NCBI RefSeq assembly: GCF_022440845.1
Contig: NZ_JAKNTO010000001.1
Coordinates: 3,162,001 to 3,226,000 of the forward strand
DNA length: 64,000 nucleotides
Source: Ruminococcus sp. OA3
GTDB taxonomy: Bacteria; Bacillota; Clostridia; Lachnospirales; Lachnospiraceae
Direction of reading: 5' to 3'
Part shown: one piece after another, positions 35,825-46,302 of the stretch
Layout of the letters: the number at the start of each line of letters is the position of its first letter
Position numbering within the stretch: position 1 is the first letter of the stretch
Made by a program: the position numbers and the translations under genes
Notes under the pieces: model-generated
The model's database searches: none
Told to the model about the DNA's origin: nothing
Seen by the model: the letters and a program-made list of their open reading frames with translations, nothing else

Positions 35825-36207
35825 GCCAGAAATCCCTGAATCACATCCAGGAGTGTCAGCAGTACCGGCATGGAGATCACCATCAATGATAATTTACAGA
35901 AAATTTCAATTTGTGATGCGATCGCACTGTATCCGGCATCCCTGCACAGGCTGGATGAAAACTGGCCGATATACGTAAGCCCGATCATTTTCAGAAGTAT
36001 ATTGAGATAAGAAGCATCTACCGGAAGATTACTCTGAATCTTCTGCAGAGACTCCACCAGATAGGATACTTTGGAGGTCGCAAGCAGCAGGATACACAGA
36101 CCGCATGCGAAACTGATATAGAAAGAATATTCCGGTTTACACTCTTTCAGAAGGATTCCGAGAATCATTCCGGAAAACCCCAGTATAGAAATTTTGATAA
36201 TATCCAT
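35821..36207 (-). CDS. spoIIIAD: Stage III sporulation protein AD
   Basis: SpoIIIAD is a small membrane protein of the SpoIIIA complex. The 128-residue protein has about four membrane segments, starting with IIKISILGFSGMILGILL, and the conserved LLKMIGLTYIGQFSSSLCRDAGYSAIASQIE. Four bases overlap with spoIIIAE. Confidence 0.94.
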   Translation of the reverse strand: MDIIKISILGFSGMILGILLKECKPEYSFYISFACGLCILLLATSKVSYLVESLQKIQSNLPVDASYLNILLKMIGLTYIGQFSSSLCRDAGYSAIASQIEIFCKLSLMVISMPVLLTLLDVIQGFLA

Positions 36208-36221
36208 AACTTATCCCTCCG

Positions 36222-36416
36222 CTACAGTGAAAACAATTGTCGGACACTGTCAAACAGCTCATTGATATAGGGAATGATCCAGAACAGCACGATGATCAGT
36301 CCTGCCAGACTCGTCAAAAACGCCTGCTCGTCCCTTCCGCTGTGTTTCAGCACCTGGCTCAGCACAGATACAAGTATCCCTACCGCTCCGATCTTAAAAA
36401 TAATACTGACTTCCAC
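36222..36416 (-). CDS. spoIIIAC: Stage III sporulation protein AC
   Basis: SpoIIIAC is the smallest membrane protein of the complex, related to SpoIIIAD. Its 64 residues contain two membrane segments, with IFKIGAVGILVSVLSQVLKHSGRDEQAFLTSLAG between them. It sits 14 bp before spoIIIAD in the operon. Confidence 0.95.
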   Translation of the reverse strand: MEVSIIFKIGAVGILVSVLSQVLKHSGRDEQAFLTSLAGLIIVLFWIIPYINELFDSVRQLFSL

Positions 36417-36431
36417 ATTCCTCCTCCTTTA

Positions 36432-36947
36432 TCACAGCAATAGAATACCGAGAAATGCCCCGCCCAGAATCCCAAGGCTCCGAAACAGCCTCTGTTTTTC
36501 CGGCAGCTGAGCCTGCAGATTATGAATCGTAAGTGCAAGCTCTTCCAGGTAATGTTCCAGGATCTGTTTCTGCATCTGTTTTGAAGCGTTACCCATCATA
36601 TCAGCCAGCTGACACAATTCACGGATATCGGAGGAGTGCAGGCTGCTGTTTTCCAGATGCCTGGTAGCCTCCCATACAAAAATTTCCGAAAAAGAACGTC
36701 CCGTGTAAGAATCCAGCTGTTCACACAGACTCTTCAGAAACCCGGCAAACGGTTCTTTCGCCCGGTTGCCGACCGTGCGTATCGCCTCAGGCAGCGTCAC
36801 ATTGAACGTGATCTCATGCTCCAGCAGCATCACGAGGCGCTGCCACTCCCGAAGCTGCAGCAATCGTTTTTTCATATCCGCACTCTTTAAGAGTCCCAGA
36901 CTGCAGCACGAAAAAACAACAGCCGCAATACCTATCATTTTTATCAT
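36432..36947 (-). CDS. spoIIIAB: Stage III sporulation protein AB
   Basis: SpoIIIAB is a membrane-anchored helical protein that works with the ATPase SpoIIIAA. The 171-residue protein has an N-terminal membrane segment, a helical middle with LREWQRLVMLLEHEI and LEEYLEELALTIHNLQ, and a C-terminal membrane segment (SLGILGGAFLGILLL). It resembles type II secretion GspF-like proteins. Four bases overlap with spoIIIAA. Confidence 0.94.
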   Translation of the reverse strand: MIKMIGIAAVVFSCCSLGLLKSADMKKRLLQLREWQRLVMLLEHEITFNVTLPEAIRTVGNRAKEPFAGFLKSLCEQLDSYTGRSFSEIFVWEATRHLENSSLHSSDIRELCQLADMMGNASKQMQKQILEHYLEELALTIHNLQAQLPEKQRLFRSLGILGGAFLGILLL

Positions 36948-37903
36948 AGGACTGATCCCCTCCGATAAAGACAGGTTCCCCTCTCATCGAATATCGACCG
37001 TATCTCCCCCGCTTTTTTCTGATTTTGGAGAACTATGTATCTCTCAAATACTTTCTCGTTTACCAGCCGCTCCAGCAGCGGTTTCCGCTTGATATCATCC
37101 ACGGAACTTCCATGAACGGTTGCAAGGAGCTTGCATCCACAGTTGATGACCGTCTCAATGGCATGGATATCCTCATAACTTCCAATTTCATCGACCGCGA
37201 TGATTGAAGGTGACATAGAACGCACGAGCATCATCATTCCCTCCGCTTTCGGACAGCCGTCCAGCACATCCGTGCGAATCCCTATGTCATTCTGAGGAAT
37301 CCCGAGATAACAGCCGCCGATTTCTGATCGCTCGTCCACAACACCGACTGTACATCCCGGCCGTTCCCGGCTGCCATCTGACAGCTGCCGGATCAGGTCT
37401 CTCAGTATTGTTGTCTTTCCGCAGCGCGGCGGCGATATGATCAAGGTATGATGGATTCCTTTTATATCCGAGACATACGGCAGAACCTCCGTAGCACATC
37501 CTTTTACCTGGTGTGAAAAACGAATATTGATAAAAGAAATATATTTGATACTTTTCACTTTATTTCCATCAACCACCGTTTTTCCGGCAATGCCCACACG
37601 ATGCCCTCCCTGAATCGTCAGATATCCCTGACGTATCTCCTCCTCATATGCATAAAGCGAGTAACCTGACACATATTCCATTGTCTCTTTCACATCCTGA
37701 GATGTGACACGATAAGCTTGTTCCACACTCCCGCAAAGTACACCGTCTCTGCTGATGAAATATTCTGTGTCACAGTAATTGATCGCAAGCGGTGCATTAA
37801 TCCGCAGCCTGATCTCCTGCAGAAGTTCAAATTTAAGCTCTATTTTTCCAAGCACACTGCGTATTTCTCCTGAAAATAATTTTAAAACCTCATCTCTTCT
37901 CAT
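36944..37903 (-). CDS. spoIIIAA: Stage III sporulation protein AA (ATPase)
   Basis: SpoIIIAA is the cytoplasmic ATPase that powers or assembles the mother cell-forespore channel. The 319-residue protein has Walker A SPPRCGKTTILRDLIR near the middle, the Walker B region SIIAVDEIGSYEDIHAIE, and the R-finger-like VVDERSEIGGCY. The ATG at 37903 follows AGAGGTGAACAAG; the GTG at 37912 lies inside that binding site. It is the first gene of the eight-gene operon. Confidence 0.95.
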   Translation of the reverse strand: MRRDEVLKLFSGEIRSVLGKIELKFELLQEIRLRINAPLAINYCDTEYFISRDGVLCGSVEQAYRVTSQDVKETMEYVSGYSLYAYEEEIRQGYLTIQGGHRVGIAGKTVVDGNKVKSIKYISFINIRFSHQVKGCATEVLPYVSDIKGIHHTLIISPPRCGKTTILRDLIRQLSDGSRERPGCTVGVVDERSEIGGCYLGIPQNDIGIRTDVLDGCPKAEGMMMLVRSMSPSIIAVDEIGSYEDIHAIETVINCGCKLLATVHGSSVDDIKRKPLLERLVNEKVFERYIVLQNQKKAGEIRSIFDERGTCLYRRGSVL

Positions 37904-37957
37904 CTTGTTCACCTCTTAAAATAAATATATGAGGCGAATCCTGATTTAGAATAAAAA

Positions 37958-37984
37958 ACAGGATGCAGTATTACTGCATCCTGT
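37958..37984 (-). terminator. Terminator with the sfp-type stop codon in its loop
   Basis: Twelve perfect base pairs (ACAGGATGCAGT and complement) close a 3-nt loop, followed on the minus strand by TTTTTTATT. The TAA stop of the upstream phosphopantetheinyl transferase gene spans the top of the stem and loop. Confidence 0.9.
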
Positions 37985-38555
37985 CATCTTCAAACAGCTC
38001 ATAATAATCTATATTACATATCTTCAGTTTCATCGGCTTTTCAGACCAGATAGCGCAGCTGCAGCCCTCACTCAGTTCAAAATGGCAGTTCCAGCCGTCC
38101 AGGCAGTCAATTTCCTTCATATCCCTTGTGATACCTGTACCTTTCCACTTAAGATAACTCTCCTTTTCCACCCACCGGTCAAAGAAAAATCTCTGAGGGT
38201 CACAACTGCTTTCCAGTTCTTTTTTCTCTTCCTCCGCAAATGCTTTCCCCGCCAGCCGTCCGTAATCAAGCGCCCTCCAGAACTCAATATCAACTCCCAC
38301 AGGCTCTGGCCCAATCGCACAAACGGCATAGCCGCCGGAATGGCTGATGTTAAAATGTATTTTGGGATAATTCACCAGATGAGGTTTCCCTGACGGTCCC
38401 TGCTCTACCAGACCGTCATCCGGTTCAAGCCCATACATTTCCCGGAGTCCATAGTTCAGCAGCATCCGTCCGGCTTTGTGCTCCCGCCTGCCGTTGTTAT
38501 TATCCAGTCTCTCCGGAATCTTTACCGCGTAAATGCTGGTCACTGTGTAACACAC
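37971..38555 (-). CDS. 4'-phosphopantetheinyl transferase (Sfp type)
   Basis: The enzyme transfers phosphopantetheine from CoA to a serine of carrier proteins. The 194-residue protein carries VGVDIEFWRALDYGRLAGKAF and FFDRWVEKESYLKWKGTGI, with the magnesium-binding Asp and Glu and the lysine of the WxxKEsxxK motif. It begins at a GTG, either 38555 or 38543; the latter overlaps the helicase stop as GTGA. An acyl carrier protein gene lies 3.5 kb upstream, a possible substrate. Confidence 0.9.
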   Translation of the reverse strand: MCYTVTSIYAVKIPERLDNNNGRREHKAGRMLLNYGLREMYGLEPDDGLVEQGPSGKPHLVNYPKIHFNISHSGGYAVCAIGPEPVGVDIEFWRALDYGRLAGKAFAEEEKKELESSCDPQRFFFDRWVEKESYLKWKGTGITRDMKEIDCLDGWNCHFELSEGCSCAIWSEKPMKLKICNIDYYELFEDDRMQ

Positions 38556-40384
38556 TTTTCACTTTCCCCCATCACTTCTTCCAGAAACCTGGAAGGTTCC
38601 TGTTTCTTTTCATATTTCTTTTTTGTATTGAAAAGATGCAGCGTCTCTGACGCCCTGGTCATTCCCACATACAGAAGCCTGCGCTCCTCCTCAACCTCTT
38701 CCGGAAGCACGGCTTTATGGTAAGGTATCGTTCCCTCATTGATATCCAAAATATACACATGCGGATATTCCAGGCCTTTCACACCGTGCAGTGTGGAAAT
38801 CGTGATACCGCCCTCCTGCTTCTTTGATTTCTGTTTTTTGAGCTCCAGCGTATAGTCCTGAATATAGGTGCACCACTCTTCGAATGTCCGAAACTCACGC
38901 GCACTCTGCTGAAGTTCATCCAACACATCATACAGCTCTTCCGGCTTCATCTTACGGTACTGGGCATATTCCCGAATGTATTCATGATACCCGATCCCGC
39001 AGCGAATATAGTTGATCGCACCAAACGGAGGCATGCCTGCCAGAATCTTAAGGTCATCCTCAAGTTTTTCAATCCTGTCACACATCCAGTCTTTCCCTTC
39101 ATAGAACTGATACAGATGTTCAAAAGAGACTTCGCTCTCGTACAGTGCTTCTCTGGAAATATAACGGTTCGGCTTGTTTGCGATCTGAAGAAAATCACTG
39201 CGCAGTCTTCCTCCTTTCGAAAGGCGGAGGTAGGACAGAATATGTACCGCGATCCAGTGTTCAAAAATATTAGGCAGACCGTCCTTTACAACAAACGGAA
39301 GATTGTATTCCATCAGTTTTGAGACCGTCGGCCGGCTGCCCATATTCGTGCGAAACAGCACAGCAATATCATCACAGGATCCTCCGTTTCCTATCAGCTC
39401 CTGAATGCTCTTAAGCAGGTAATCCGACTCTGCTTTTTCATCCGGAAAAGTACAAAGCTCCACCGCTTTACCTGCATCATTTGCGGTAGTCAGCTGCTTC
39501 TCAAACCGCGAGGAATTATGACGGATCAGCTTCTGTGAACACTTGACGATCGATGCACTGCAGCGGTAATTCTGGCGGAGAATTATGGTTTTTCCAGCCG
39601 GGTAATCTTTCTGAAACCGGAACATCATCTCCGGTTTTGCTCCCCGGAAACGGTAGATCGACTGGTCGTCGTCCCCCACAGCAAACAGGTTATTCTGCGG
39701 TGCAGCAAGCATTCTGATGATCCGGTACTGAAGCATATTGATATCCTGAAATTCATCAATCTGAATATACTGAAAATGTTCCTGCCATTTTTTCAGGATA
39801 TCCGGACGCTTGATGAACAGCTCGTAGCAGTATACCATCAGATCATCAAAATCGAGCAGTTTTTTTCCGCAGAGGATCTCATGATACTTACGGTAAATCT
39901 GCCGAAACGTCTCCTCAGGACAGCTTCCGGAATAGAAATGGTCCAGGGGCATCTGCTCCGTCTTCACCATGCTGATCTCCCGCTGCAGAAGTTCCAGTAC
40001 ATCCCTTTCATCCTCCGTCTCAAGACCGCTGCACCCAAGGAGCTCTCTTAAGATTCTCTTTTTTTCTTCTTCACTTATGATATTACGCCCGTTCAGCCCA
40101 TATGCCTGTTTCAGTATCCCGAAAAATATGCCGTGAAAAGTCCCAAATTGAACGTTTGTACAGGAAACACCCTGCATACGTAAAAAGCGCTCCTTCATCT
40201 GACCGGCAGCGGCTTTCGTAAAAGTCACTACCAGGATAGAAGAAGGAGACACTTTATACTTCTCAGTCAGATATGCAGTCCTTGCGGTGATCACAGCTGT
40301 CTTTCCTGATCCCGGCCCTGCCAGTACCAGCAATGGTCCCTCGGCATGACGGACTGCTTCTGACTGTTCCTGATTGAATGTCAT
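38540..40384 (-). CDS. UvrD/PcrA-type ATP-dependent DNA helicase
   Basis: The protein is a superfamily 1A 3'-5' helicase. Its 614 residues include Walker [11 protein letters not shown] (about residues 22-31), motif Ia [15 protein letters not shown], motif [10 protein letters not shown], motif [16 protein letters not shown], motif [11 protein letters not shown] and motif [16 protein letters not shown]. It is shorter than PcrA (about 720), lacking some of the 2B and C-terminal parts. The start overlaps the gltX stop as ATGA, with translational coupling. Confidence 0.92.
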   Translation of the reverse strand: MTFNQEQSEAVRHAEGPLLVLAGPGSGKTAVITARTAYLTEKYKVSPSSILVVTFTKAAAGQMKERFLRMQGVSCTNVQFGTFHGIFFGILKQAYGLNGRNIISEEEKKRILRELLGCSGLETEDERDVLELLQREISMVKTEQMPLDHFYSGSCPEETFRQIYRKYHEILCGKKLLDFDDLMVYCYELFIKRPDILKKWQEHFQYIQIDEFQDINMLQYRIIRMLAAPQNNLFAVGDDDQSIYRFRGAKPEMMFRFQKDYPAGKTIILRQNYRCSASIVKCSQKLIRHNSSRFEKQLTTANDAGKAVELCTFPDEKAESDYLLKSIQELIGNGGSCDDIAVLFRTNMGSRPTVSKLMEYNLPFVVKDGLPNIFEHWIAVHILSYLRLSKGGRLRSDFLQIANKPNRYISREALYESEVSFEHLYQFYEGKDWMCDRIEKLEDDLKILAGMPPFGAINYIRCGIGYHEYIREYAQYRKMKPEELYDVLDELQQSAREFRTFEEWCTYIQDYTLELKKQKSKKQEGGITISTLHGVKGLEYPHVYILDINEGTIPYHKAVLPEEVEEERRLLYVGMTRASETLHLFNTKKKYEKKQEPSRFLEEVMGESEKCVTQ

Positions 40385-41832
40385 ATACTTAACTTCTCGA
40401 CCGCAGCCCGGATACGCAAAAGAGTTTCCTCTTTTCCGAGTACTTCCATAATCTCCGTCGCACCTGCCGGTGTCATCTGTTTTCCTGATACTGCCGTGCG
40501 GATGGGCCACATCACAAATGCATTTTTATACCCTTTTTCCTTTACGTACTCTGACAGTCTCGCATAAAGTGCATCATTGCTGTAGTCGTCCTGGTCTTCC
40601 AGCACCGGTATTATTTCCTGTAAAACCGCCAGCGATGACTCACTGTTCGTCTTTGATTTTTTATGCGTATACATGGAGACATCATATTCCGGTACTTTCT
40701 CGAAAAAATCGATCAGTTCTTTGATATCCGGAAAAATCTCAATCCTCGTCTTCACCATGGATGCTATCTTTTTCAGATCATAATCCTTCGTAATCACTTC
40801 TTTGAGACAGGGAAGGGCTTTTTCGTAAAAATCTTCTTCGTCCATCTTCTTGATATATTCGCCATTCATCCATTTCAGTTTAACCATGTCGAATACTGCC
40901 GGCGATTTGCTCATATGACGGTAATCAAATGCCTCCACCAGTTCCCGAAGAGAATATATTTCGCGATTTTCCTGCGGACTCCACCCCAGAAGGGCTACGT
41001 AATTGACAACAGCTTCGCTCAGAAATCCCTGCGCAATCAGATCCTCATAGGAGGAATGGCCGCTGCGCTTGCTCAGCTTCTGATGTTCCTCGTTTGTAAT
41101 CAGCGGACAGTGTACATAGACCGGTACTTCCCAGCCAAATGCCTCATACAGCCGGTTGTATTTCGGGGCAGATGAAAGATACTCATTTCCTCTTACCACA
41201 TGCGTGATCCCCATCAGATGGTCATCCACAACATTTGCGAAATTGTACGTCGGATAGCCGTCGGACTTGATCAGTATCATATCGTCAAGCTCTGCATTCG
41301 GAACGGTTATATTTCCATAGATTTCATCATGGAATGTAGTTGTACCTTCTGTCGGCATGTTAATACGGATCACGTAAGGCAGCCCTTTATCCAGATTTTC
41401 CTGTATCTCTTTTGGTGTCAGATGCAGACAGTGTTTATCGTACACGACGATATCTTTATCCGATACACTGGTCCTCAGAGACTCCAGCCGCTCTTTATCA
41501 CAAAAACAATAATATGCATCTCCCTGCTCGATCAGCTGTTTTGCATATTTCAGATAGATGCCCCGGGCATTTCGTTCACTCTGTACATAAGGACCGCAGT
41601 CCTTCTCTCTTCCGGGCCCCTCATCCGGAATCAGTCCGGTATGCTCAAGCGTCCGGTAAATGATGGAAAGTGCTCCCTCCTGAAAACGTTCCTGATCTGT
41701 GTCTTCGATCCTGAGCATAAAGTCTCCGCCTTCATGTTTTGCGATCAGATAGGCATACAGTGCTGTGCGGAGATTGCCCACATGCATTTTCCCGGTAGGG
41801 CTTGGGGCAAATCGCGTTTTTACTTTTGTCAT
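40381..41832 (-). CDS. gltX: Glutamyl-tRNA synthetase
   Basis: GltX charges tRNA-Glu. The 483-residue class I enzyme shows the HIGH-type motif as [19 protein letters not shown] and the KMSKS-type motif as KLSKRSG. FVINxx-type elements and the anticodon-binding C-terminal part are of normal length. It starts after AGGAGAGATACGAGAT. It leads a short operon: gltX, the helicase gene and the phosphopantetheinyl transferase gene. Confidence 0.97.
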   Translation of the reverse strand: MTKVKTRFAPSPTGKMHVGNLRTALYAYLIAKHEGGDFMLRIEDTDQERFQEGALSIIYRTLEHTGLIPDEGPGREKDCGPYVQSERNARGIYLKYAKQLIEQGDAYYCFCDKERLESLRTSVSDKDIVVYDKHCLHLTPKEIQENLDKGLPYVIRINMPTEGTTTFHDEIYGNITVPNAELDDMILIKSDGYPTYNFANVVDDHLMGITHVVRGNEYLSSAPKYNRLYEAFGWEVPVYVHCPLITNEEHQKLSKRSGHSSYEDLIAQGFLSEAVVNYVALLGWSPQENREIYSLRELVEAFDYRHMSKSPAVFDMVKLKWMNGEYIKKMDEEDFYEKALPCLKEVITKDYDLKKIASMVKTRIEIFPDIKELIDFFEKVPEYDVSMYTHKKSKTNSESSLAVLQEIIPVLEDQDDYSNDALYARLSEYVKEKGYKNAFVMWPIRTAVSGKQMTPAGATEIMEVLGKEETLLRIRAAVEKLSI

Positions 41833-41883
41833 ATCTCGTATCTCTCCTCGTCAACTGTTTTTAAGCTTTAAGAAAGGCGTGGA

Positions 41884-42117
41884 TTATTCTTCCACACCTT
41901 TTGTCTTTAAATATTCGACTACATCGCCGACTGTCAGCAGATCTGTCAAATCCTCCGATGGTATCTCAATCGAGTACTCCTCTTCAAGTGCCATCACCAG
42001 TTCAAACAAATCCAGTGAATCAGCTCCCAGGTCATCTTTAAATGATGTATCCGCAAAAATCGTATTGGCATCGCAATTTAATTGTTCAGCAATAATCTCT
42101 TTCATTTTCTCAAACAT
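41884..42117 (-). CDS. acpP: Acyl carrier protein
   Basis: ACP carries growing acyl chains on a phosphopantetheine arm. The 77-residue protein has the modified serine in [17 protein letters not shown] (Ser34). It is acidic and of usual length. It is not next to fab genes here, so it may be the main or an extra ACP. AGGAGAGCGGGAT precedes the start. Confidence 0.93.
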   Translation of the reverse strand: MFEKMKEIIAEQLNCDANTIFADTSFKDDLGADSLDLFELVMALEEEYSIEIPSEDLTDLLTVGDVVEYLKTKGVEE

Positions 42118-42224
42118 ATCCCGCTCTCCTTTATTCTCATTAAAAATTACTATATTATGGTCAAAGCATAGCTAGATTTTTATTATTTGTCAACCCATTT
42201 TTAAAAATCAGGGCTGTATTTTTT

Positions 42225-43391
42225 TCACCTGTTTTTCTCCTGGAATTTAATACCCCTTGATACACTGAGTGCAATCCCCATCTCAGTCATCAAAAACAGC
42301 ACAGAGGTTCCCCCGTAGCTTATGAAGGGAAGCGTGATTCCCGTCGTCGGAATCACATTAATCACAACACAGATATTCAGGATGACCTGCAGCGCAATAT
42401 GCGCAAAAATTCCCGTTACGATAAGTGAACCGTACAGATCCCTGGCGTTCTGTGCGATAAAAAATAACCTGTACAGCAGGTACGCAAACAGCAGGAGCAG
42501 CATTACGCCCCCGAAAATCCCAAGCTCTTCACAGACGATAGAAAATATCATATCATTCTGTGCCTCCGGTATGGTCCCCAGCTTCTGCGCACTGTTGCCG
42601 AGTCCCTTTCCGAAGAGACCGCCGGATCCGATCGCATAGAGCGCCTGCATTACCTGATAACCACCGTCGGCAGAATATTCTTCCGGGCGCAGCCATGCCA
42701 GCACACGCCGGATACGAAAACTCTGGCTGTTATCGATCGTGGCTGCCAGATATCCGATAAAGATCGCCAGAACCCCTGCGCCTGCGCCTGCAGTTGCGAC
42801 GAACGGCGCTGTTTTCGGATGGGAGATAAAGATCAGTATGACAGTAATCCCACCGATGATCAGACCTGTACTCAGGTTATCCGTCAGGATATACGCGCCT
42901 CCTGCCTGCAGTGCTCCCAGAAACAGCAGTACGGCCACGGCTTTTAATGATTTCGCCTTTCTCCCCATGCTGATAATAACCACGGGCAGATATGTAATCA
43001 CCGCAATCTTGGCAATCTCAGAAGGCTGAAACTGGATGCCGAGCTTCAGCCAGCGTCTGGCTCCGTTTACCTCAACGCCGAGCGGTGATTTTACAAGAGC
43101 CATCAGGACAAATGCCAGCACAAAAATAAATCCGGATAATCTGATCAGTATATGGTAATCGATTCTTGATATGATGACTGCAACGATAACAGATGCCAGG
43201 CTGATGAGCGCCTGTCTTCGGAAATAATACATATCGTCGCCAAATTTCATATTTGATTCATAGGAACTGGTACTGTACAGCATGACCAGCCCGAAGCAAA
43301 TCAGCAAAATTACCACCGCAAGCAGATTATAATCATAATAATCTGCTTTTTCACGCATCTTTTTGATAAATCCAGCAATTGCTTTGCGCAT
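42225..43391 (-). CDS. FtsW/RodA/SpoVE family peptidoglycan polymerase
   Basis: SEDS proteins polymerise peptidoglycan glycan strands in the membrane. The 388-residue protein has about ten membrane segments and the family signatures GVEVNGARRWLKLG, FQPSEIAKIAVI, AQNDMIFSIVCEELG, and PTTGITLPFISYGGTS. FtsW, RodA or SpoVE cannot be separated by eye; the PTTGITLPFISYGG pattern fits FtsW/SpoVE well. GAGGTTATAT before the ATG at 43391 decides the start over the longer frame. Confidence 0.9.
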   Translation of the reverse strand: MRKAIAGFIKKMREKADYYDYNLLAVVILLICFGLVMLYSTSSYESNMKFGDDMYYFRRQALISLASVIVAVIISRIDYHILIRLSGFIFVLAFVLMALVKSPLGVEVNGARRWLKLGIQFQPSEIAKIAVITYLPVVIISMGRKAKSLKAVAVLLFLGALQAGGAYILTDNLSTGLIIGGITVILIFISHPKTAPFVATAGAGAGVLAIFIGYLAATIDNSQSFRIRRVLAWLRPEEYSADGGYQVMQALYAIGSGGLFGKGLGNSAQKLGTIPEAQNDMIFSIVCEELGIFGGVMLLLLFAYLLYRLFFIAQNARDLYGSLIVTGIFAHIALQVILNICVVINVIPTTGITLPFISYGGTSVLFLMTEMGIALSVSRGIKFQEKNR

Positions 43392-43511
43392 ATATAACCT
43401 CGTTTCTCTAATCCACGGCTTTATTTCAACAGAGACCAGGATCAGAATACCTGCTGACCCCAACATCATCAGTTTATCATTATAACATTAAATACCCAAT
43501 AAAAAAACTCT

Positions 43512-45320
43512 TTATTTTACGGCGTACTTCATAAGCCCCCAGAATCCTGTCTTCTTATCTTCCTCACCCAGGTAAATTCTGTGAACTAAAGCAGGGTCAT
43601 CCGTTATCACACCGTCGGCCCCATATGTGATCATGCGCTGTACATCACCTGGATAATTCACTGTCCATGCGTGTACTTCTTTACCGCAGGCATGGGCCTC
43701 TTTTACAAACCACCGGGTAACATACGTATGCTTAACGCTGAAAAGGTCGGCACACTCGATATCTTTGATACTGCCATAAGTCATTGTCATGATATAGCCC
43801 GTCTTTATATCGGGATTCAGCTCTTTTGCCTGCTTCAAAAAGCTATAATTCATGGAGGTGAGGACACACTGGTCTTCAAAGTCGTTATCCTCGATGCACT
43901 TGATTACCTTACTGACAATGTTCTTATTGTGACCGTTGCTTTTTACTTCAATATTCAGGCGGATTTTTCCCTTGCTGTATTTGATGATGTCATCGAGCGT
44001 CGGGACTTTTTCCCCCAGAAAACGTTTATTGAACTTTACGCCTGCATCAAGCTGAGCAACTTCCTGATACGTCATATCCCAGACGTTGGCATTCAATCCG
44101 GTGGTTCTTTTCAGATTATTGTCATGCAACAGTACCAGAATATCATCCTTTGTTTCCTGAACATCGATTTCCGCATAATCAGACATCGATTCAACCGCAT
44201 ATTCCATGGCACTCATCGTATTCTCAGGCGCCATAAGAGCGCCGCCGCGGTGTGCAGTCACACTGAAGGAACTAAGCACCATGTTGTTGACATTTCCCCG
44301 CGCCAGATTCATATACAGAATTCCTCCTGCTTCCGCAGCGATCAGCAGTACCGTTACAAGATAAGCAGCAGCCCTGCGTCGAAACACACGGTATTTTCCT
44401 CTGTTCTTCTGTGAAATCCGTTTCAGATACTGTTTACCGCGCCGTGGAAGATAGATCCCTCCCACCGCCAAAAGTCCGTAGATCACACCTGCTGATCCGG
44501 CAAATAAACCGATAACGCTCTTTGCACCATTGCCGTATGTCAGCACACCGCTGATTCTAAATGACGGTTTCATAAAAATGATAATTACGACAACGATCAG
44601 CGCAACGGCCATCAGATAAGCTGCTGCCGTCACGACAAGTACGAGTACCTGCATCAGCACGACACCCGCAACACTTTTTCCAAAATGGCGTCTCAGGCGA
44701 ACAGCAGCCATCTTTATCCCCAGCCGTATCCTGCGGTTTTCCGTTATACAATACGGCAGGGAAAATGTGATAATGACAGACCCTGTCATGATAATCACAC
44801 ACAGCAGCACCAGCAGCCATGTTTTTGGAAAAAACTTATAAATCTGAAGTGCTGTAAACTCCAGAATCTTTACATTCGCGATCTCCCAGATGATAAAATG
44901 CAGTCCCAGAAACGGCATCGTTCCCAGCATGTAAACACTCCAGAAAACCGGATGGTACCGGATAAACAGCAAACTGTTTGTGATCCCGTTTTTTATGATT
45001 CCCGGCACATATGTCTTCTCGTTAAGCATGGAGCACTGTATACACCAGAAAACTGCCGATATCTCCAGCAGGACCATCAGCGCCATACACAGCAGTATCA
45101 CTGCCAGAAGGATCAGCGTTAACGGATGACAGATAAATTTCACATAGTTTTCTGCCGTCAGATAACTGTATTTCTGCTGTTTCAGGGAGATACTGATAAA
45201 CCAGTCCGTCAGATTCATGATGACCGCACTCGTCGCGATCCGATAGATAAGTTCAAACAGAAACAGGCTGATTCCATTTAATTTCCATATCCGGTATACA
45301 TCTTTTAAGAACGTTCTCAT
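43512..45320 (-). CDS. Glycerophosphodiester phosphodiesterase with membrane domain
   Basis: The protein has a large N-terminal membrane domain (about residues 15-340 with eight segments, as in GPDPase_memb proteins) and a C-terminal GDPD domain with HRGGALMAPENT, AEIDVQETKDDILVLLHD and RLNIEVKSNGHN, the acid-base and metal residues. It probably cleaves glycerophosphodiesters or lipoteichoic-acid-like polymers outside the cell. At 602 residues it has normal length for this two-domain type. Confidence 0.9.
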   Translation of the reverse strand: MRTFLKDVYRIWKLNGISLFLFELIYRIATSAVIMNLTDWFISISLKQQKYSYLTAENYVKFICHPLTLILLAVILLCMALMVLLEISAVFWCIQCSMLNEKTYVPGIIKNGITNSLLFIRYHPVFWSVYMLGTMPFLGLHFIIWEIANVKILEFTALQIYKFFPKTWLLVLLCVIIMTGSVIITFSLPYCITENRRIRLGIKMAAVRLRRHFGKSVAGVVLMQVLVLVVTAAAYLMAVALIVVVIIIFMKPSFRISGVLTYGNGAKSVIGLFAGSAGVIYGLLAVGGIYLPRRGKQYLKRISQKNRGKYRVFRRRAAAYLVTVLLIAAEAGGILYMNLARGNVNNMVLSSFSVTAHRGGALMAPENTMSAMEYAVESMSDYAEIDVQETKDDILVLLHDNNLKRTTGLNANVWDMTYQEVAQLDAGVKFNKRFLGEKVPTLDDIIKYSKGKIRLNIEVKSNGHNKNIVSKVIKCIEDNDFEDQCVLTSMNYSFLKQAKELNPDIKTGYIMTMTYGSIKDIECADLFSVKHTYVTRWFVKEAHACGKEVHAWTVNYPGDVQRMITYGADGVITDDPALVHRIYLGEEDKKTGFWGLMKYAVK

Positions 45321-45354
45321 CAGTATCTCGTATCCTTCTCAAGTCTCAATCCTG

Positions 45355-46167
45355 TCAGCACAGCAAAATCCTTTCCAGGTCATCCGGTACATATATCTTT
45401 TTCTTAAAATATCTGCCTGCTTCTTTTGTGTACCGGTCTTTTCGGTGTTTCAGGTCACTGTCTTCCGTATGGTACAGGATCAGATTCTGTGCTCCCAGTT
45501 CCTGTGCCGTTCTTCCCGCATCAAGCGCGGTGCTGTGATGCTTTTCATACGGTTTAAATCTTTCTTTTTCCTTGTCGAGGCAAAACGCCTCACTCATCAT
45601 CCAGTCTCCGTTCTCAGCGTACGGCCGGTTACGTTCATTAAACGGTTCATCTCCCAGAAATACCAGTTTTGTCCCATCCGGAAGTTTTGCACAGAAACCA
45701 AACTGTTTCTTCTTGGTCGAATCAATGTCAAAAAAGCGCAGTGTAAAACCTGCAGCCTGTTCTTTCTGTCCCTCTTCTACCCTGACAATCCATATCCGTT
45801 TGTCAAACATGTTTGTAAACTTTCCGGGCAGCAGCTGCATACAGAAACTGCGGATCAGATCTGCAAGTTCCGAGTGGCAGTAAATCACGAAATCTCCATC
45901 ATATGTACCATTTTTCATCATCGCCGAAATTTTGCGCACGACCCATATTACCCCGAGCACATGGTCAGTATGACCGTGGGAGACAAACATAAAGTGCACT
46001 TTTTCAAACGGTATCCCGGCTTTCTCCATCTGCGCCAGGATGCCGTTTCCCCCGCCCGCATCTACAAGAAGGTAGTCCTCCTGATTCCTGAGCGCAAAAC
46101 ACGTATTGTAACATCTGGTCACCATCGCGTTTCCAGTTCCAAGCATAATCAATTCTGTCTTACTCAA
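45355..46167 (-). CDS. MBL-fold metallo-hydrolase (RNase Z-like)
   Basis: The 270-residue protein has the metallo-beta-lactamase metal motif SHGHTDHVLG (HxHxDH) and the later ligands near FLGDEPFNE and LYHTEDSD. Sequence style resembles RNase Z/phosphodiesterase-like members, but lacks enough detail to name a substrate. The start is a TTG after AAGGGG. It ends the long minus-strand block, just left of the IS element. Confidence 0.8.
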   Translation of the reverse strand: MSKTELIMLGTGNAMVTRCYNTCFALRNQEDYLLVDAGGGNGILAQMEKAGIPFEKVHFMFVSHGHTDHVLGVIWVVRKISAMMKNGTYDGDFVIYCHSELADLIRSFCMQLLPGKFTNMFDKRIWIVRVEEGQKEQAAGFTLRFFDIDSTKKKQFGFCAKLPDGTKLVFLGDEPFNERNRPYAENGDWMMSEAFCLDKEKERFKPYEKHHSTALDAGRTAQELGAQNLILYHTEDSDLKHRKDRYTKEAGRYFKKKIYVPDDLERILLC

Positions 46168-46235
46168 CTTTCATATTCCCCTTAATTTTACTCATTGTTT
46201 ACATTGTAGCCCAGCTTACTTAGATGTGCAAGGCT

Positions 46236-46260
46236 ATCTTTTATGTACGCAAAATGTAAA
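46236..46260. repeat. 25-bp direct repeat, left copy (target duplication)
   Basis: This 25-bp stretch, starting ATCTTTTATG and ending AAAATGTAAA, is repeated exactly at 47329-47353. Both copies abut the ends of the IS element, as expected for a target-site duplication. Confidence 0.85.
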
Positions 46261-46302
46261 TGTAGGATTACAATACATATGTTACAACTGAATAATTAAA
46301 AT

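Noticed and set aside
37924-37931. CATATATT as a SigE -10 element for the spoIIIA operon
   Set aside because: It lies too close to the ribosome binding site of spoIIIAA to leave a usable leader, and the -35 match is poor. The operon surely has a SigE promoter, but I cannot place it.
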